A DNA stretch of 64,000 bases from Dialister micraerophilus DSM 19965 (GTDB lineage: Bacteria; Bacillota; Negativicutes; Veillonellales; Dialisteraceae). Numbering within the stretch: the first letter of the stretch is position 1; every line of letters begins with the position of its first letter. The DNA lies in contig NZ_GL878519.1 in NCBI RefSeq assembly GCF_000194985.1, positions 395,211 to 459,210 of the forward strand, given 5' to 3'. The translations under genes and the position numbers were made by a program. Under the pieces are notes generated by a model. The model saw nothing but the letters and a program-made list of their open reading frames with translations, was not told the DNA's origin and made no database searches. Below, in pieces: positions 9,112-18,203 of the stretch.

Positions 9112-9136
9112 TAAAAAAAGCTCATCCAAAGATGAG
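9112..9136 (-). terminator. Terminator of the ten-tRNA operon
   Basis: On the minus strand CTCATC-TTTG-GATGAG (9136 to 9121) is followed by C and seven Ts. It lies just downstream of the last tRNA-Leu. Confidence 0.85.
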
Positions 9137-9145
9137 ATAAACGCT

Positions 9146-9231
9146 TGGTGCGGTTGGAGAGACTTGAACTCTCACGGATAAAATCCACTACCGCCTGAAG
9201 ATAGCGCGTCTGCCAATTCCGCCACAACCGC
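9146..9231 (-). tRNA. tRNA-Leu (CAG)
   Basis: The class II tRNA starts GCGGTTG and has a variable arm. The anticodon stem CTATC/GGTAG encloses loop TTCAGGC, so the anticodon is CAG. CCA is encoded (9146-9148). It is the last tRNA of the cluster and nearly identical in both acceptor half and D arm to its neighbour tRNA-Leu(GAG). Confidence 0.93.
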
Positions 9232-9259
9232 TTATTAACTTTTTTTGCACCTTATTTTT

Positions 9260-9346
9260 TGGTGCGGCTGGTGAGACTTGAACTCACACGATCGAAAGAT
9301 CACTACCCCCTCAAAGTAGCGCGTCTGCCAATTCCGCCACAGCCGC
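9260..9346 (-). tRNA. tRNA-Leu (GAG)
   Basis: A class II tRNA with acceptor GCGGCTG and a long variable arm. Anticodon loop TTGAGGG sits between CTACT and GGTAG, giving anticodon GAG. CCA is encoded. Confidence 0.93.
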
Positions 9347-9355
9347 ATAAAAAAG

Positions 9356-9431
9356 TGGTGCCTCAGCCCGGAATCGAACCGGGGACACAAGGATTTTCAG
9401 TCCTTTGCTCTACCAACTGAGCTACCGAGGC
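9356..9431 (-). tRNA. tRNA-Phe (GAA)
   Basis: A 76-base cloverleaf with acceptor GCCTCGG/CTGAGGC. The anticodon stem AGGAC with loop TGAAAAT reads GAA. CCA is encoded. Confidence 0.94.
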
Positions 9432-9435
9432 ATAA

Positions 9436-9512
9436 TGGCGACCCGGATCAGATTTGAACTGACGATCTTCGCCGTGACAGGGCGACATGTTAGACCGCTA
9501 CACCACCGGGCC
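9436..9512 (-). tRNA. tRNA-Asp (GTC)
   Basis: A 77-base cloverleaf. Anticodon stem TCGCC/GGCGA encloses loop CTGTCAC, anticodon GTC. The discriminator is G and CCA is encoded. Confidence 0.94.
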
Positions 9513-9514
9513 AT

Positions 9515-9590
9515 TGGTGGGCGATGACAGGATCGAACTGCCGACATTCTGCTTGTAAGGCAGACGCTCTCCCAGCTGAGCTAATCGCCC
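9515..9590 (-). tRNA. tRNA-Val (TAC)
   Basis: A 76-base cloverleaf with acceptor GGGCGAT. Anticodon stem TCTGC/GCAGA encloses loop CTTACAA, anticodon TAC. CCA is encoded. Confidence 0.94.
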
Positions 9591-9597
9591 AAATTAA

Positions 9598-9672
9598 TGG
9601 TGACCCGTGGGGGATTCGAACCCCCGACTCCGCCGTGAAAGGGCGGTGTCTTAACCGCTTGACGAACGGGCC
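9598..9672 (-). tRNA. tRNA-Glu (TTC)
   Basis: A 75-base cloverleaf. Anticodon stem CCGCC/GGCGG encloses loop CTTTCAC, anticodon TTC. CCA is encoded. Confidence 0.94.
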
Positions 9673-9675
9673 ATT

Positions 9676-9751
9676 TGGTGATCCATCCGCGACTCGAACG
9701 CGGGACACCTTGATTAAAAGTCAAGTGCTCTACCGACTGAGCTAATGGATC
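9676..9751 (-). tRNA. tRNA-Lys (TTT)
   Basis: A 76-base cloverleaf with acceptor GATCCAT/ATGGATC. Anticodon stem CTTGA/TCAAG encloses loop CTTTTAA, anticodon TTT. CCA is encoded. Confidence 0.94.
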
Positions 9752-9756
9752 ATGTG

Positions 9757-9831
9757 TGGCAGGGGTAGCAGGATTTGAACCTACGCATAACGGAGTCAGA
9801 GTCCGTTGCCTTACCGCTTGGCTATACCCCT
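9757..9831 (-). tRNA. tRNA-Gln (CTG)
   Basis: A 75-base cloverleaf with acceptor AGGGGTA/TACCCCT. Anticodon stem ACGGA/TCCGT encloses loop CTCTGAC, so the anticodon is CTG rather than the common TTG. CCA is encoded. It reads only CAG, so a second Gln tRNA must be encoded elsewhere. Confidence 0.92.
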
Positions 9832-9832
9832 A

Positions 9833-9908
9833 TGGCTCCTGAAGTAGGACTCGAACCTACGACCGATCGGTTAACAGCCGATTGCTCTACCAACTGAGCT
9901 ATTCAGGA
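9833..9908 (-). tRNA. tRNA-Asn (GTT)
   Basis: A 76-base cloverleaf with acceptor TCCTGAA/TTCAGGA. Anticodon stem ATCGG/CCGAT encloses loop CTGTTAA, anticodon GTT. CCA is encoded. Confidence 0.94.
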
Positions 9909-9924
9909 ACACTCGTTACTACAT

Positions 9925-9999
9925 TGGAGCGGAAAACGGGACTCGAACCCGCGACCCCCACCTTGGCAAGGTGGTGCTCTACCACTGAGCTACTTCCGC
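9925..9999 (-). tRNA. tRNA-Gly (GCC)
   Basis: A 75-base cloverleaf with acceptor GCGGAAG/TTTCCGC. Anticodon stem CCACC/GGTGG encloses loop TTGCCAA, anticodon GCC. CCA is encoded. It is the first gene of the tRNA operon. Confidence 0.94.
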
Positions 10000-10018
10000 A
10001 TCAGTAAGCAACGTTATT

Positions 10019-10046
10019 ATTATAACATCTTATCAGATATTGTCAA
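10019..10046 (-). promoter_or_regulatory. Promoter of the tRNA operon
   Basis: On the minus strand TTGACA (10041-10046) and TATAAT (10019-10024) are spaced by 16 bases, with a TGT extension before the -10. Both hexamers are perfect consensus, as expected for a stable-RNA promoter. It starts about 10 bases before tRNA-Gly. Confidence 0.85.
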
Positions 10047-10139
10047 GTTAAACTTTAACTTCCAACATCCGAACTGAAGATGCTACGCAAAATACTTTAT
10101 CATAAAAATCGATGTATGTCAACTGTTTTTCATTTTCAT

Positions 10140-10901
10140 TTATGAAAAAATATTCTTCGTTCCGAACACTTTCAATTTACTTTTAAAAATTGAACTTTCT
10201 CTGTCATGAAAATATCCCAAGTATATGGATAATGTATTTTCCCCGTCGGTTTTTTCTACACTGTCACTTCCGTATGCAGTATTATCCACCAAAAAACGTC
10301 CGTCCATAGGTAAAAAATCAACAGATATACTTTCCAATATTGCAGCGGCAAAAGGAGTGATATTTTCCGCATATAATGATAAATTTGTTGTTGTAACGGC
10401 ACGTTTCAATATACTTTTTGTAATTTTACCTTTTTCATCCTTACCGTCTTCAACTGAAAACGGACAAGTAAATACATTTTCCACTCCCAAGTAGTCAAGT
10501 GCAGATAATATACAATAAAGTTTTGCATGTGAACTTCCGTCTATTCCCACCATGCCCAAGCTTTTGTCTTTTATATTCAATTCATCAAAAGCTCGTGTAA
10601 CGGTTTTAATTACATTTATACCGCAAGAAATGCGTTCCTTGTATTTTTTATTACATATTTTTGCCCATTTCAAAGTCCATGACTCTTCAGTGAAATCGAT
10701 TTCTCCGCTTGTATTCGGAATAAAGAAATAATGTGCTCCGATTTTAGCTTTAGGATTTGCCATTTCTATAAAATAATCCGAAAGACCGGCATCTTTCAAT
10801 TCCGATTTCAAATACAAAGACGGAACTCCCATGTCGATCATCGCACCGATAAGCATGTCTGCAGTAATTTTATAATATCCTTTTATGAATAAAGCTTTCA
10901 T
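10140..10901 (-). CDS. Divergent LarC-like protein (nickel-pincer cofactor family)
   Basis: A 253-residue protein with the layout of the LarC N-terminal region (DUF111). It opens with KALFIKGYYKITADMLIGAM, matching the LarC start with its GDM-L-GA core, continues with a LarC-like helix pair around ALDYLGVENVF, and ends with ITPFAAAIL, which corresponds to the LarC VTPTGAAIL motif, and AYGSDS, which resembles GYGAGT. The histidine-rich HFHEVGAVDSI segment of true LarC is replaced by MVGIDGSSHAKLY, so metal handling may differ. LarC inserts nickel into the pincer nucleotide using CTP. No larA, larB or larE lies nearby. It follows the CobT-like gene by 20 bases with its own AGGAGG. Confidence 0.6.
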   Translation of the reverse strand: MKALFIKGYYKITADMLIGAMIDMGVPSLYLKSELKDAGLSDYFIEMANPKAKIGAHYFFIPNTSGEIDFTEESWTLKWAKICNKKYKERISCGINVIKTVTRAFDELNIKDKSLGMVGIDGSSHAKLYCILSALDYLGVENVFTCPFSVEDGKDEKGKITKSILKRAVTTTNLSLYAENITPFAAAILESISVDFLPMDGRFLVDNTAYGSDSVEKTDGENTLSIYLGYFHDRESSIFKSKLKVFGTKNIFS

Positions 10902-10921
10902 GAAACCTCCTCTTCTTATAT

Positions 10922-11782
10922 TTACACTGAAATTATGCTTTCAAGCAACTCCAATCCGAGTGCAGATCCCAATCCCTGTGCTTTTGTAAAATTATATTTT
11001 AAAATTCCTTTTTGATTAAGTTTTTTTGCTTGTATTTTATAAAGAGGTTCATCATAGTCAGCAAAAGAAATTACATTGTCGATAATTTCGGGATATACCG
11101 TCACCGCAGCAAGTGCGGCTGCACCGGTAACGGCGTTATCGAAAATTACATAAATCCCCTCACGGAAGGATTGTACAATCAAACCGAAAAGCATCGCAAT
11201 TTCCGTAGAACCTGTTTTACTCAATACAGAAACCGGATTTTCTTTGAAATTTTCCAATTTATCGAATTGTATTTTTAAAGATTTATCAAAAACACTTCCT
11301 TGCAAATCGTCTTTTAAAACAGCTGTCGTCACACTCAATGCGGAAAGCATACATCTTTCACCGACATTTCCGAGTGCAACTGCTTGAACTTTTTGCAAAG
11401 CAAGTGATTTTCCTACGGACATTCCCAATGAAACTGCATACTTTGCTTCTTCCACACTCATTGCAGGAGTTCCCAAATGCGTTCCGTTACGCATTTTTTT
11501 CACCAATACTCCTCTCAAAGATGATGTGTCTTGTTCCAATCCCGTATCCACAAGGTAAATCGGTGCATTAATTTTTCTTGCAACGGCACTTACGGCTCCT
11601 ACGCCTTGCGCCAATGCACGCATTTCATGAAAACTCACAAATCCGTGCGTTTCATTTTGTCCGTCTACCGCAGTATCTCCTCCGGCAATAACTATCGCTT
11701 TTCGCAAAGGCAACGAGTCAATCTTCACCTTATTTAAAATTTTTTGTGAAATATCTTTCCATGCCATATCCTTACTTATCAT
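10922..11782 (-). CDS. Divergent CobT-family phosphoribosyltransferase paralogue (ArsA/ArsB-like)
   Basis: A 286-residue protein related to nicotinate-nucleotide:lower-ligand phosphoribosyltransferases, which make alpha-ribotides for cobamide lower ligands. Family landmarks are AIVIAGGDTAVDGQNE (CobT FAADHGV region), VKKMRNGTHLGTPAMSVEEA (RRGTANIAEGPAMT), QAVALGNVGERCM (GEMGIGNTT position), TGSTEIAMLFGLI (GGFEIAAMAG) and a C-terminal GLGSALGLELL (GEGSGAALALPLL). By my alignment the catalytic Glu of the GEGSG loop is Gln here, and the GIGNTT motif is lost. The N-terminal PGSLGRLE segment is missing. Its ATG overlaps the previous gene's stop as ATGA. It is probably one half of a heterodimer; activity is uncertain. 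Confidence 0.7.
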   Translation of the reverse strand: MISKDMAWKDISQKILNKVKIDSLPLRKAIVIAGGDTAVDGQNETHGFVSFHEMRALAQGVGAVSAVARKINAPIYLVDTGLEQDTSSLRGVLVKKMRNGTHLGTPAMSVEEAKYAVSLGMSVGKSLALQKVQAVALGNVGERCMLSALSVTTAVLKDDLQGSVFDKSLKIQFDKLENFKENPVSVLSKTGSTEIAMLFGLIVQSFREGIYVIFDNAVTGAAALAAVTVYPEIIDNVISFADYDEPLYKIQAKKLNQKGILKYNFTKAQGLGSALGLELLESIISV

Positions 11783-12694
11783 CCTTTTACCCCTGCTTCT
11801 TCCTTGGTTATTGATTCGATATAAATTTTTATTGCGGTTTCAAGCATATTTTTTTGTAAAACTGCGGCAAATATATCGTTTTCATTTTTACCGCAATTTA
11901 TATTTCCTTCTACTGAAAGTTTTTTTCGACAATTCATTATGAATATTGAGTGAAGATATTTGCGATGAAAGAAAATAATCTGAAAAATCCGCAGACAACT
12001 GTTTCGCAAGACATGCGCAAAGTAAAGATATCCATCCGCTCAATATTATAATACCGTGCTTTTTCATTGTTCCGAGCATTATACCTAAGGTGAACCAAAT
12101 ATCATATGTACCTGTTTTTTTGAATAAATCCGACATTTCATTCGTATTTACGGTAGACTCTTCCAATGCTTGCTTTACATCCTCGATGCTCAACCCCGAT
12201 ATATCTTGCAATAAATACTCTATATTGTCGAAAATGTCACTTTTTTCTTTTTTACAAAGCATGGCAGCAATGCAAAATGCAGATATTTTATTTTCATAAT
12301 TCATTGCAATTGAAGGTATTACCGCACATCCTTTTTCATGTATATTTTCATCTATAAAATTTATACCTTCTTCAACAGTTTCAATTATATTGAAATTGTT
12401 TTTTCCGGACTTTTTGAGATTAAGTAAACGTGCATTCAAAAGCTTCGCAGATTTCTTTTCAAGCTCCGAAAGTTCCGAATTGAAATCTCCTCGTTCTCCG
12501 ATTTGTACCAGTATACATTCGGATATTTCCGGAAATTCGTTTCCTGAAATTCCTGCAAATTTTACCACGATTTCTTCAAGATTTCCCAAGTTTCCCGTTC
12601 CTGTATAAAGGTCATCGAAACGTGTTCGTACAAATTTCATAACTTCCGTATTTAAAGGTTTTATGCTTGACGTTGTTTCATTGAACAGTTCCAT
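11779..12694 (-). pseudogene. Second CobT-family paralogue, frameshifted at an A7 run
   Basis: The first 255-258 codons (12694 to about 11920) match CobT: SIKPLNTEVMKFVRTRFDDL, then TGTGNLGNLEEIVVKFAGI (KPPGSLGRLEELA), FTLGIMLG and ADFSDYFLSSQISS (VKDYLLASHLSAE). The reading frame then runs out at 11888. In the +1 frame the missing tail appears directly (LSVEGNINCGKN to ESITKEEAGVKG), ending at 11779 with a TGA that overlaps the next ATG. The switch point is a run of seven A (plus-strand T 11920-11926); six would restore a protein of about 304 residues. Cause may be mutation, slippage during transcription, or a base-calling error. The GEGSG loop is also degenerate (CGKNEN). Confidence 0.75.
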
Positions 12695-12741
12695 ATTTTC
12701 ACCGCTTTTCGATTGTTTTTATTAATTATAGCATGATTTTA

Positions 12742-12768
12742 TCAATAAAAAAGACTCGCATGGAGTCT
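12742..12768 (-). terminator. Terminator overlapping the rlmI-like stop codon
   Basis: On the minus strand AGACTC (12768-12763), a five-base loop and GAGTCT (12757-12752) are followed by a T run. The TAG stop of the upstream gene (12769-12767) lies in the 5' arm. Confidence 0.8.
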
Positions 12769-13981
12769 AAATAATTTGAAATATATAAAACTTTAAATAG
12801 AATGTTTCAGGAATTGTCATTATCATCGGATGATCTTGTGACTGCATTCTGCTCTCGATAAGTCTTAAAGTTACATTTGCATCTCTTGCAGCTTCTTTAA
12901 GCATTTTTATGAAAAGTTCCTCTTTCATAAAATGTGAGCATGAACATGTGGCAAGATATCCTCCTCTCGGCAAAAGTTTCATTGCACGATAATTTATTTC
13001 TTTATATCCCCTGAATGCCGAATGTACGGTACTTCCCGATTTTGTAAATGCAGGCGGATCCAAAATTATATAATCATATTTATGCTCATGGTTTTTATCC
13101 TGCTGTGTCAAATAATCAAATACATCGGCTTTTAAAACTTTCATATTTTCAAGTTCGTTTATTTCGGCATGATGAGTTGCCATATCCACTGCATGTTGAG
13201 ATATGTCTATCGCCGTAACGCTTTTCGCTCCCGACTTTGCAGCGTTCAATGCAAATGCACCTGTATGTGTAAAACAATCAAGTACGTTTTTCCCTTTTGC
13301 TATGTTTCCGGCAGCTTTTCTGTTAAACTTCTGATCCAAAAAAAATCCCGTTTTTTGTCCGTTTTCTATATCTACATCATATTTTATTCCGTTTTCACAA
13401 ATTCTTACATTTGTAACTTCATCTTTTTCATCAAGCAATTCAGATTTGTAAAAACCTTTATACTCTTCCATACCTTCGAGTCTGCGTATAGAAACATCAT
13501 TTCTTTCATATACTGCTGTAACGGGCAAATTTTTTTCTCTTAAAGTTGTAATTAAATTATCAAGTATTACTTTCTTCCTAAGTTCAATTCCGAGCGATAA
13601 AATTTGAACTGAAAGTACACTTCCGAATCTGTCCACCGTAAGTCCCGGAAGTTGATCCGCTTCACCGAATACAATTCGCACGCAATCATAATCTTCTTTT
13701 TTCATGACTTGCAATCTGTAATCTACTGCATATTCACATCTGCGTTTCCAAAAATTTTCATCAAAAGTATCATTTGCATTAAATGAAATCATTCTCAATG
13801 TAATTTTCGATTCGGCATTGTAAAAAGCACTTCCCAAAAATTTATCTTTTACAGTTTTTACTTTTACTATGTCACCGTTTTTTATATTGCCGTCAAATTC
13901 TTTTACTTCCGTTCCGTATATCCACGGATGGCCTCCTCTTACCGCCAATTCCGCACGTTTACTTATTATAACCTGATTCAT
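12767..13981 (-). CDS. rlmI: 23S rRNA methyltransferase, RlmI/RlmK-type (PUA plus SAM domain)
   Basis: A 404-residue protein with an N-terminal PUA domain (RAELAVRGGHPWIYGTEV) and a C-terminal Rossmann methyltransferase. Motifs include GQKTGFFLDQKFNR before the SAM domain, VLDCFTHTGAFALNAAKSGA (motif I), YDYIILDPPAFTKS (motif IV) and ATCSCSHFM, which holds the cysteines used by m5C enzymes. The E. coli homologue methylates C1962 of 23S rRNA; the same target is inferred here. Length is typical. The gene stands alone between the CobT-like group and groEL, with its terminator built into the stop codon. Confidence 0.88.
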   Translation of the reverse strand: MNQVIISKRAELAVRGGHPWIYGTEVKEFDGNIKNGDIVKVKTVKDKFLGSAFYNAESKITLRMISFNANDTFDENFWKRRCEYAVDYRLQVMKKEDYDCVRIVFGEADQLPGLTVDRFGSVLSVQILSLGIELRKKVILDNLITTLREKNLPVTAVYERNDVSIRRLEGMEEYKGFYKSELLDEKDEVTNVRICENGIKYDVDIENGQKTGFFLDQKFNRKAAGNIAKGKNVLDCFTHTGAFALNAAKSGAKSVTAIDISQHAVDMATHHAEINELENMKVLKADVFDYLTQQDKNHEHKYDYIILDPPAFTKSGSTVHSAFRGYKEINYRAMKLLPRGGYLATCSCSHFMKEELFIKMLKEAARDANVTLRLIESRMQSQDHPMIMTIPETFYLKFYIFQII

Positions 13982-14059
13982 ATTTTTCTCCCGTCGGATT
14001 AATTATCTGTCTTTCTTGATTTATATTAACATATGAAAAAAAGTCATGTATATTTATAA

Positions 14060-14112
14060 TAAAAAAACAACTCGAAATTTTTGAGATAATCTCAAATTTA
14101 TTTCGAGTTGTT
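14060..14112 (-). terminator. Terminator of groESL with a nested hairpin
   Basis: AACAACTCGAAA (14066-14077) pairs with TTTCGAGTTGTT (14101-14112), twelve base pairs. An inner hairpin TTTGAGA-TAA-TCTCAAA sits in the loop. On the minus strand a seven-T run follows. Confidence 0.85.
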
Positions 14113-14132
14113 TACTTATTTCATGTAATCTA

Positions 14133-15782
<1,650 letters not shown>

Positions 15783-15787
15783 TTATA

Positions 15788-16075
15788 TTACTTTGAAAAA
15801 ACTCCGAGAATATCACGTTCATCAAGCAACAAGTAATCTTTTCCGTCCTGCTTGATTTCAGAGCCGGAATACTTCGAGAACAATACTTCATCACCGACTT
15901 TAACTTCAAGCGGAATACGCTTGCCATCATCTGCAAGCTTTCCCGAACCTACTGCAATTACAACTCCGCGTTGTGACTTCTTCTGTGCTGTATCCGGTAA
16001 CAAAATACCGCTCTTTGTCTTTGTATCTTCTTCTTTAACTTGAACCAAAACTCTATCTGCTAAAGGTCTTAACAT
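15788..16075 (-). CDS. groES: Co-chaperonin GroES
   Basis: A 95-residue Hsp10 ring subunit that caps GroEL. It begins [20 protein letters not shown] and contains the mobile loop ([14 protein letters not shown]) and [24 protein letters not shown]. The start follows AGGAGGAATAA. It is the first gene of the groESL operon. Confidence 0.98.
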   Translation of the reverse strand: MLRPLADRVLVQVKEEDTKTKSGILLPDTAQKKSQRGVVIAVGSGKLADDGKRIPLEVKVGDEVLFSKYSGSEIKQDGKDYLLLDERDILGVFSK

Positions 16076-16095
16076 ATTTATTCCTCCTTATGTTA

Positions 16096-16122
16096 TTAGC
16101 ACTCACCCAAATCGAGTGCTAA
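16096..16122 (-). promoter_or_regulatory. CIRCE operator (HrcA binding site)
   Basis: A perfect 9-N9-9 inverted repeat, TTAGCACTC (16096-16104) and GAGTGCTAA (16114-16122), lies between the promoter and groES. This matches the classic CIRCE element bound by the repressor HrcA. No hrcA gene is in the window. Confidence 0.97.
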
Positions 16123-16133
16123 CTTACATACAT

Positions 16134-16162
16134 ATATTACAAAATATTTTTGCAAAATGCAA
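16134..16162 (-). promoter_or_regulatory. groESL promoter
   Basis: On the minus strand TTGCAT (16157-16162) and TAATAT (16134-16139) are spaced by 17 bases. The start point would fall just at the edge of the CIRCE element, the usual arrangement. The remaining sequence to 16355 is very AT-rich and shows no other feature. Confidence 0.65.
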
Positions 16163-16353
16163 GTATTTTAAAAAAATATTTTTTCAAAAAATATTTACAA
16201 AACACAATAAAATGATTACTGCATAATTTAATATTATCTTTTATTGTATAAAATTTTACGAAAATAAATTTCGCAACCCTTTGATAAATAAAAAGATATT
16301 TTACAAAACAATTTTATATACTTCAAAAATAAATACAAAATTATTATCATACG

Positions 16354-16387
16354 CAAAAAATGAAGATACTCGTTTGAATATCTTCAT
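16354..16387 (-). terminator. Terminator after murB
   Basis: On the minus strand ATGAAGATA pairs with TATCTTCAT (16387-16379 and 16368-16360), with a ten-base loop and a T run after it. Confidence 0.8.
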
Positions 16388-16413
16388 TAATTATTTTTAT
16401 GTTATTTTGTATT

Positions 16414-17340
16414 TTATCTTAGTTGTTCCGTATCTTCGCCTATTACTCTGACGTCTATGCCTATTTTTATTTTAAATTTTTCTTTTACCGTTTTTCTTAC
16501 GTGTTTTAATACGTCGACAACATCTTGACATGTTGCTTTTCCGTTGTTTACTACGAAGCCTTGATGTTTTTCGGATACTTGTGCATCTCCGATTGAAAAT
16601 CCTGCAAGTCCGCTTGCTTTTATCATCGGTCCTACATAGTATCCCGGAGGACGCAGGTACATTGTGCCTGCACTTCTTTTGTCCAAAGGTTGTTTTTCTC
16701 TTCGTGATGCTTGGTATTCTTTCATTTTTGCATCAATTTCTTCTTTGTTTCCTTTTTTCAAATGAAGTTTTGCACCTATTATAATATCTCCGTTGTGCAT
16801 GAATACGCTGTCGCTATCTCCGTATTTCAAATCATCCCAATCGTATGTTTTCATTTCTTTTCCGTCACGACTTATTGCGTATACTTCTTGCACTACTTTT
16901 TTCATTTGTCCGCCGTATCCGTTTGCGTTCATAAATACTGCACCGCAAAGCGTGCCCGGTATTCCTACTGCCCATTCAAATCCGGATAAGGAATTTTTAA
17001 GCGCAAATCTTGCAACACCGCCTGTTCCCGCTCCGCCTTTTGCGATGATAAATGTATCTTCACATTCCATTGAAGGTTTTAAGCGTCCCGTGCATATGGT
17101 AATACCTCTGATACCTTTGTCACTCACCAATGTATTTGAACCGCCGCCGATTATACTTACTTTTATTGAATTTTCATGTGCTTTTTTCAAAATTTCGCGC
17201 AGTTCTTCAATTTCAAAAGGCGTCACAAATACATCTGCCGTTCCGCCTATACCGTAGGTGGTGTGCCTTTTCATCGGTTCATTTATTTTTACTTGCTTTG
17301 AATCTAAAATCCCTTCAAAAAAAGAATTCCAATTTGTCAT
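16414..17340 (-). CDS. murB: UDP-N-acetylenolpyruvoylglucosamine reductase
   Basis: A 308-residue FAD enzyme that reduces UDP-GlcNAc-enolpyruvate to UDP-MurNAc in peptidoglycan synthesis. FAD-binding signatures are THTYGIGG-like (HTTYGIGGTADVFV) and IIGGGSNTLVSD. The segment KRSAGTMYLRPPGYYVGPMI is the active-site loop of the short (type II) MurB class, but the position usually held by the proton-donor Ser (GS) reads Thr. HQGFVVNNGKATCQDV closes the fold. ATG 17340 is chosen since it overlaps the preceding stop as ATGA. It is the last gene of the trmL-ylbF-murB run. Confidence 0.93.
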   Translation of the reverse strand: MTNWNSFFEGILDSKQVKINEPMKRHTTYGIGGTADVFVTPFEIEELREILKKAHENSIKVSIIGGGSNTLVSDKGIRGITICTGRLKPSMECEDTFIIAKGGAGTGGVARFALKNSLSGFEWAVGIPGTLCGAVFMNANGYGGQMKKVVQEVYAISRDGKEMKTYDWDDLKYGDSDSVFMHNGDIIIGAKLHLKKGNKEEIDAKMKEYQASRREKQPLDKRSAGTMYLRPPGYYVGPMIKASGLAGFSIGDAQVSEKHQGFVVNNGKATCQDVVDVLKHVRKTVKEKFKIKIGIDVRVIGEDTEQLR

Positions 17341-17690
17341 TTTTTCAAATCCAATATATCTAAACCCTGCGACATCGCTTCTGCCACTATCTTTTGCAAA
17401 TCCGCAGCTATTTGATTCCAACTGATCAACGCTTGCAAGTATTCTTGTGCAAGTTCGTTGTTACTTACAATGATCGCCGTTTCTTGCAATTTTTTATAAA
17501 TTGATTCATCTTCTTTTTGTCCTGCAAGTTTTGCATAGTCGGCTTGCATTTGCAGGCTTATGTATTCTTTTACCATTTTCTTTGCGTCTTCGTCCGCTCC
17601 TACTTTTTCGGATGCGGCTTTCAAACGTTTCATTTCATTACTTTCTTTAATTGCTTTTGCAAGAGCGTAAGCTTCATCATACATATTCAT
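17337..17690 (-). CDS. YlbF/YmcA family protein
   Basis: A 117-residue, helical, mostly charged protein matching the YlbF family (YDEAYALAKAIKESNEMKRLKAA, then VKEYISLQMQADYAKLAGQ). In Bacillus subtilis YlbF, YmcA and YaaT form a complex that influences RNase Y-dependent mRNA processing; here the role is unproven. The start overlaps the end of trmL by 14 bases, and an in-frame ATG two codons later is equally possible. Its stop overlaps the murB start. Confidence 0.8.
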   Translation of the reverse strand: MNMYDEAYALAKAIKESNEMKRLKAASEKVGADEDAKKMVKEYISLQMQADYAKLAGQKEDESIYKKLQETAIIVSNNELAQEYLQALISWNQIAADLQKIVAEAMSQGLDILDLKK

Positions 17691-18189
17691 TTGATATAGT
17701 TCCTTTCATTTTTTCAAGATATTGATTGCCTTTTTTCAATTCGGGAAATCCGGTTTGTCTTAATGCTTCGAGTGCCACTATTGCAACTGCATTGGACAGA
17801 TTGAGAGATCTTGCTTCTTCTACCATCGGTATTCGTATGCAAGAGTCTTGATTTTCAAGTAATAATTCTTCCGGCAATCCTTTTGTTTCTTTCCCGAATA
17901 CAAGCACGTCATCTTCTTTATATGAAATATCCGTATAAACGTGTTTTGCTTTTGTTGTATTGTAAAAAAAGCGTTTTCCTTTCAGCATTTGTTTTACCGA
18001 TTCAAAGTTTTTGTGAATATGAATATCCAAAAACTTCCAATAATCCAAACCGGCACGTTTCAAATGCTTATCGTCTATAGAAAAACCCAGCGGTTCGACC
18101 AAGTGTAACGTCAAATGTTCCGCAGCACACAGTCGGGATATATTTCCTGTGTTTCCGGGTATTTCCGGTTCAACCAATACGATATGCAC
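17677..18189 (-). CDS. trmL: tRNA 2'-O-methyltransferase of the SpoU family, TrmL-type
   Basis: A 170-residue SPOUT methyltransferase expected to modify the wobble nucleotide 34 of leucine tRNAs. It shows the family start HIVLVEPEIPGNTGNISRLC, the middle block DVLVFGKETKGLPEELL (motif 2), and SLNLSNAVAIVALEALRQTG, which forms the trefoil-knot SAM site. Length is typical (about 155-170). A good AGGAGTGATAGC site precedes the ATG. Confidence 0.93.
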   Translation of the reverse strand: MHIVLVEPEIPGNTGNISRLCAAEHLTLHLVEPLGFSIDDKHLKRAGLDYWKFLDIHIHKNFESVKQMLKGKRFFYNTTKAKHVYTDISYKEDDVLVFGKETKGLPEELLLENQDSCIRIPMVEEARSLNLSNAVAIVALEALRQTGFPELKKGNQYLEKMKGTISNEYV

Positions 18190-18203
18190 GCTATCACTCC
18201 TTT

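Noticed and set aside
9490-9745. Open reading frames of about 70 codons on both strands inside the tRNA array
   Set aside because: They run through tRNA cloverleafs with clear acceptor stems and encoded CCA ends; the coding appearance is chance.
16140-16355. A small gene between the groESL promoter and murB terminator
   Set aside because: The stretch is extremely AT-rich with frequent stops and no ribosome binding site.
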